Shown one piece after another: positions 4,731 to 7,720 of a stretch of DNA of 7,720 nt (position 1 is its first letter; each line of letters starts with the position of its first letter). The position numbers and the translations under genes were made by a program. The notes under the pieces are model-generated. The model searched no databases and was not told the DNA's origin. It was given only the letters and a program-made list of their open reading frames with translations. The DNA is from SIG622 sp045600125 (GTDB lineage: Bacteria > Bacillota > Clostridia > Oscillospirales > CAG-382): the NCBI GenBank assembly GCA_045600125.1, contig JAZRXH010000090.1, forward strand, positions 1 through 7,720, written 5' to 3'.

Positions 4731-6866
4731 ATGTCGTCTTTCGACAGACTCTCCCCTTTTATTAAAGAATATATTTTTTCCGAAGGCTGGAGCTCCCTTC
4801 GCCCGGTGCAGGAGGAAGCGGCGAGAGTCCTTTTTGATACAAAGGACAATCTGCTGCTCTCCTGCGGTACCTCGGCGGGCAAGACGGAGGCAGCCTTTTT
4901 TCCCATACTCACCATGCTTGCGGGGAAAAGCTCTTCTTCCTGCGACGTGCTGTATATCGCCCCGCTGAAGGCGCTCATCAACGACCAGTACGAGCGGATG
5001 ACCTATCTTTGCGCCCGCTCGGGCATCAAGGTATGGCGGCGGCACGGCGACGTATCGGCAAGAAACAAGGACGAGTTTTTCGAGTCCCCCTGCGGGATCC
5101 TGCAGACTACCCCCGAGTCGCTGGAGGGTATCCTCATCGGCAGACCCGAGGACGTGCCGAGAGTCTTCGGCGGCACGAAATACATCGTCATCGACGAGCT
5201 TCACGCTCTTCTCTGCTCGGACAGAGGCGGGCAGGTGCTTTGTCAGGTCTCAAGACTGATGCGGAAAGCGCACATAAAGCCGAGGATCGTGGGGCTTTCC
5301 GCCACCATCGGCAACCCCGCTCTTACCTGCGGTCTCCTTACAAAATGCAACGGCCGGAACACCGTCTGCCCGAAGATTCCCGGAGATAAGCTGGAAGCGT
5401 CGCTTCTTTACGAATACTTCGAGGACGAAAAAGCACGGGACGAATACGTCTACGAGGCGGTACGGAAAAAGAACAGCCTCGTCTTTTCCAACAGCCGGGA
5501 CGAGACCGAGAGCATCACGGCTTCCCTGCGGGACATCTCCGAAAAACGCTGCGACAGCGGGGACGTGCTCATCCATCACGGCAACATCTCGGCGACCCTC
5601 CGTCACGACGCCGAAAAGGCGCTCAGAACCTCCGGACGGCACACGGTGGTATGCGCCACCTCCACGCTGGAGCTGGGCATCGACATCGGAAAACTGGAAC
5701 GGGTGGTGAGTCTCGGAACGCCGAACACGGTATCCAGTTTTCTCCAGAGGCTCGGACGTTCCGGCAGACGGGGCAATATTCCCGAAATGCTGTCGGTATT
5801 CTGCTCGGAAAAGGACGAGGGAGGAGAGATCCTGCCCTTCGCTCTTCTGCAGGGCATCGCCATGACCGAGCTGTACCGCCGGGAGAAGTTCGTGGAGCCG
5901 CCTCTCGGGAAAAAATACCCTTACAGTCTTCTCTGTCATCAGACCATATCCGAGCTTCTCGGCTCGCCCGAGGGGCTGACTCTTCCGGAGCTTGCAAGGA
6001 ACATCCTGACGCTGGCGCCCTTTTTGCAGATCCCGAAGGACGACTACAAAAAGATCCTTTCCGGGCTTTATGCTTCGGATTATATACAGAAAACCTCCGA
6101 CGGGAAGCTCATCGCCGGGAACGCCTGCGAGAAGATCTGCGCGGACTACCGGTTCTATGCCGTCTTCCGTGAGGAACAGAGCTACACGGTCATTGACGAG
6201 AACGGCAAGGAGATCGGTACCATCCCGGAGAACGTCCCGGTGGGCGGCAGATTTACGCTGGCGGGACGGGCGTGGGTCTGCGAGCGGGTAGACGCCGAGA
6301 CCCGGCATATCTTTGCAAGAGCCGCCAAGGGCCGCCTTTCCTCCTACTGGCACGGAAGCCTTACGGGGATCGACGACAAGGTGGCGGAGTACGCCTCGAA
6401 GATCCTCTCGGAGGACGAGATCTATCCGTACCTCGGCAGGAATGCGGCAAGAGTCCTCACCGAAGCCCGGAAGCTTTCGAGGGACAACGGATTTACCGAG
6501 AGACCGCTTCACCGCATCTCCGAGGATGAATACATTATTCTCCCGTGGTTCGGCAGTCGGGCGATGAACACCCTGTGCCGGTACATCCGCTATTTCACCG
6601 GCGGCAGCATCACAAGCCGCGCCTCTATCGACAACCCTTATCTTCTCTCCTTCCGGATGGACGGGCGGGACGAGGAAAATTTCCGGGCGGTCATGAAGGA
6701 AGGTCTTTTCGCCTCCGAGGATCTCGGCACGCTTCTCACCAAGGACAACGAAAGCTGTTTTACCGAAAAATACGATTATCTCGTGCCGAGGGAGCTCCTC
6801 AAGAAGGCTTACGCCGCCGACCGGATGGAGACCGAGAAGGTGGAGCGCCTCATAGAGAGGCTGTGA
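4731..6866 (+). CDS. Lhr-type superfamily 2 helicase (BrxHI-like)
   Basis: A 711-aa ATP-dependent nucleic-acid helicase. Motif Q-like RPVQ (24-27), motif I CGTSAGKTEA (45-54), Ia APLKALINDQ (77-86), TTPESLEG (126-133), motif II DELH (155-158), motif III SAT (190-192), motif IV LVFSNSRDETE (250-260), motif V STLELGIDIG (311-320) and motif VI QRLGRSGRRG (339-348) are all intact, so it should be active. The DELH box and the LQRLGRSGRRG form place it with Lhr-like helicases. A winged-helix region (about 395-465), a beta-rich segment (about 480-540) and a C-terminal domain follow. Lhr is a 3'-5' DNA translocase in characterised members. BrxHI in BREX types 2 and 6 is of this group and is encoded next to BrxD, as here. 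The frame stays open back to 4395, which would add 112 residues of array-derived sequence; the GGAGG before 4731 argues against that. The 1.6-kb array separates it from the ATPase gene. Confidence 0.94.
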   Translation: MSSFDRLSPFIKEYIFSEGWSSLRPVQEEAARVLFDTKDNLLLSCGTSAGKTEAAFFPILTMLAGKSSSSCDVLYIAPLKALINDQYERMTYLCARSGIKVWRRHGDVSARNKDEFFESPCGILQTTPESLEGILIGRPEDVPRVFGGTKYIVIDELHALLCSDRGGQVLCQVSRLMRKAHIKPRIVGLSATIGNPALTCGLLTKCNGRNTVCPKIPGDKLEASLLYEYFEDEKARDEYVYEAVRKKNSLVFSNSRDETESITASLRDISEKRCDSGDVLIHHGNISATLRHDAEKALRTSGRHTVVCATSTLELGIDIGKLERVVSLGTPNTVSSFLQRLGRSGRRGNIPEMLSVFCSEKDEGGEILPFALLQGIAMTELYRREKFVEPPLGKKYPYSLLCHQTISELLGSPEGLTLPELARNILTLAPFLQIPKDDYKKILSGLYASDYIQKTSDGKLIAGNACEKICADYRFYAVFREEQSYTVIDENGKEIGTIPENVPVGGRFTLAGRAWVCERVDAETRHIFARAAKGRLSSYWHGSLTGIDDKVAEYASKILSEDEIYPYLGRNAARVLTEARKLSRDNGFTERPLHRISEDEYIILPWFGSRAMNTLCRYIRYFTGGSITSRASIDNPYLLSFRMDGRDEENFRAVMKEGLFASEDLGTLLTKDNESCFTEKYDYLVPRELLKKAYAADRMETEKVERLIERL

Positions 6867-6884
6867 GGCGGACGCCCTGACCGA

Positions 6885-6914
6885 CCGAGGGATTATTATA
6901 TTGATTATCCTCGG
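6885..6914 (+). terminator. Weak hairpin after the helicase gene
   Basis: CCGAGGGAT (6885-6893) can pair with ATCCTCGG (6907-6914) as 8 bp with one bulged G around an AT-rich 13-nt loop. It starts 18 nt after the helicase stop and uses the first bases of the 59-bp array. No T-run follows, so its role in ending transcription is uncertain. Confidence 0.25.
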
Positions 6915-7197
6915 CTCCCGCCATAGGTGTAGCAATTGCCCTACTGCGCACGAACGGGGTGTATTGTCCTCGGCTCCCGCCGTGAGTGCAGCAATAGCCC
7001 CACTGCACACGAACGGGGTGTATTGTCCTCGGCTCCCGCCGTGGGTGTAGCAATTGCCCTACTGCACACGAACGGGGTGTATTGTCCTCGGCTCCCGCCG
7101 TGGGTGTAGCAATTGCCCTACTGCGCACGAACGGGGTGTATTGTCCTCGGCTCCCGCCGTGGGTGTATCAATCGCCCAGTTGCACACGAACGGGGGT
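6908..7197 (+). repeat. 59-bp tandem repeat, about five copies
   Basis: TCCTCGGCTCCCGCC recurs at 6908, 6967, 7026, 7085 and 7144, exactly 59 bp apart; the fifth copy decays at GAACGGGGGTGG. Each unit carries a small hairpin (CGGC-TCCC-GCCG, flanked by CC and GG across a T-T mismatch in the later copies) and a GCAATTGC palindrome in most copies. The period is not a multiple of three, so the frames running through it are not real genes. Differences are point changes throughout, with no constant/variable division, so it is not a CRISPR. It shares no obvious sequence with the 1.6-kb array. Confidence 0.92.
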
Positions 7198-7227
7198 GGT
7201 ACTTTTGCCAAGAGCTGCAAAAGTACC
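7198..7227. repeat. Perfect 11-bp inverted repeat at the 59-bp array boundary
   Basis: GGTACTTTTGC, an 8-nt loop CAAGAGCT, and GCAAAAGTACC. It begins exactly where the 59-bp repeat decays. Neither strand has a T-tract after the stem, so it is not a standard terminator; it may be the end of a small mobile or dispersed repeat. Confidence 0.7.
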
Positions 7228-7720
7228 CAAAAGAGCCCGTCGGATAGGGCGTTGCCCTCCGACGCCAACCCTGCGCACTCGGTTTCGGAGGCGTGTGGGG
7301 CTATTCCTCGCATTTTAACGACAGCAAACGGTCACCGAAGGCGGAACCTATGCGGTTCCCCTTCACTCCTCCCCTTGTGGACACCAGAATGGTGCAGTAA
7401 AAAGTGCCACCTTGCAGGTCTTCAATCAGACCCACAACTCCGCTCCGGAAAAATACGGAAATTTGTCGCCGCTGTGTCCCCCGACACCGAGTTTTGGTCG
7501 GGACCCAGACAGAACCGACACCTCAGTAAGCACGATTGTAACCGAGTAGGTTTGCAAAAATTATTATTTCCACTGATACCGTGGGTATATCTTATCACGG
7601 GAAAGGCTCTCGCTGAAGGGTAACCTACGCTTGTTGGAATTATCGACACTTATCAGTGTGCAAAGTCAAATAGGACGCCACAGCGAGGCGACAATGCGCT
7701 CCCGTAGGAGAAGCTCCGAG
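7198..7720. other. Hairpin-rich region with no convincing gene
   Basis: No reading frame here has a ribosome site or a recognisable protein family. Structures seen: a perfect 11-bp stem GGTACTTTTGC/GCAAAAGTACC (7198-7227); GTCGGA-TA-GGGC-GTT-GCCC-TCCGAC (7239-7263); an 11-bp stem with one bulge, GAAGG-C-GGAACC/GGTTCC-CCTTC (7337-7364); and CCCGAC/GTCGGG (7480-7502). By eye the sequence looks less GC-rich in its second half. It may be a dispersed intergenic repeat, a non-coding RNA or the decayed flank of the island. No tRNA, rRNA or attachment-site pair was recognised. Confidence 0.5.

Noticed and set aside
5250..7010. Long 586-aa minus-strand frame opposite the helicase
   Set aside because: It is an antisense shadow: the plus strand encodes a helicase with every motif intact, and the minus frame shows no domain.
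7551..7579. AT-rich stretch with TTTGCA as a possible promoter
   Set aside because: The hexamer at the right distance (TGATAC) is a poor -10 and no gene follows within the window.
7054..7623. 189-aa plus-strand frame beginning in the 59-bp repeat
   Set aside because: It starts in repeat sequence, passes through the strong hairpins at 7198-7263, has no ribosome site and matches no known family.
7422..7649. 75-aa Cys-rich minus-strand frame
   Set aside because: GTG start with no Shine-Dalgarno, no family resemblance, and located in a hairpin-rich intergenic stretch; too weak to call.
7692..7705. Reverse complement reads CTCCTACGGGAG, identical to a 16S rRNA segment
   Set aside because: It is a short self-complementary sequence; the surrounding bases do not match 16S rRNA.

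Overview
The window reads as one plus-strand operon of three genes (about 24-6866), cut open by a long array of structured repeats and followed by a second tandem array and a non-coding tail. The near-perfect AAGGAGGT Shine-Dalgarno, the GC-rich coding sequence and the type of TerB-N/TerB-C protein suggest a GC-rich Clostridia-like Firmicute, perhaps a gut Oscillospirales-type genome. That placement is inference; no rRNA or housekeeping marker is present.

Layout: (1) The last codons of a probable upstream gene, overlapping the next start by a GTGA, at 1-27. (2) A divergent TerB-N/TerB-C domain protein, 24-1553. (3) An 82-nt spacer, then a DUF2791/BrxD-family P-loop ATPase, 1636-3003. (4) A 12-bp perfect hairpin, 3026-3054. 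(5) A 1.6-kb array at about 3071-4688: eight copies of a 180-220 bp unit, all in the same orientation, built from two constant hairpins (H1, H2) and one to three GC-rich 20/21-bp palindromes (H3). (6) An Lhr-type superfamily 2 helicase (BrxHI-like), 4731-6866. (7) A 59-bp tandem repeat, about five copies, 6908-7197. (8) About 520 bp without a convincing gene but with several strong hairpins, 7198-7720.

How the genes fit together: BrxD-type ATPases and Lhr-like helicases are paired in some BREX/Pgl phage-defence systems (types 2 and 6), and TerB-N/TerB-C proteins have been linked by comparative genomics to DNA-processing ATPases and helicases. A regulator or scaffold (TerB), an ATPase switch (BrxD-like) and a translocating helicase in one operon therefore look like a compact defence or DNA-processing module. 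No PglZ, PglX methyltransferase or BrxC is visible here, so this cannot be called BREX. What stands out most is the repeat array sitting inside the operon: its unit lengths are explained exactly by the number of small palindromes, and several of its substitutions keep pairing only in plus-strand RNA, through G-U wobbles. That points to a structured transcript made in the operon's direction. The function is unknown.
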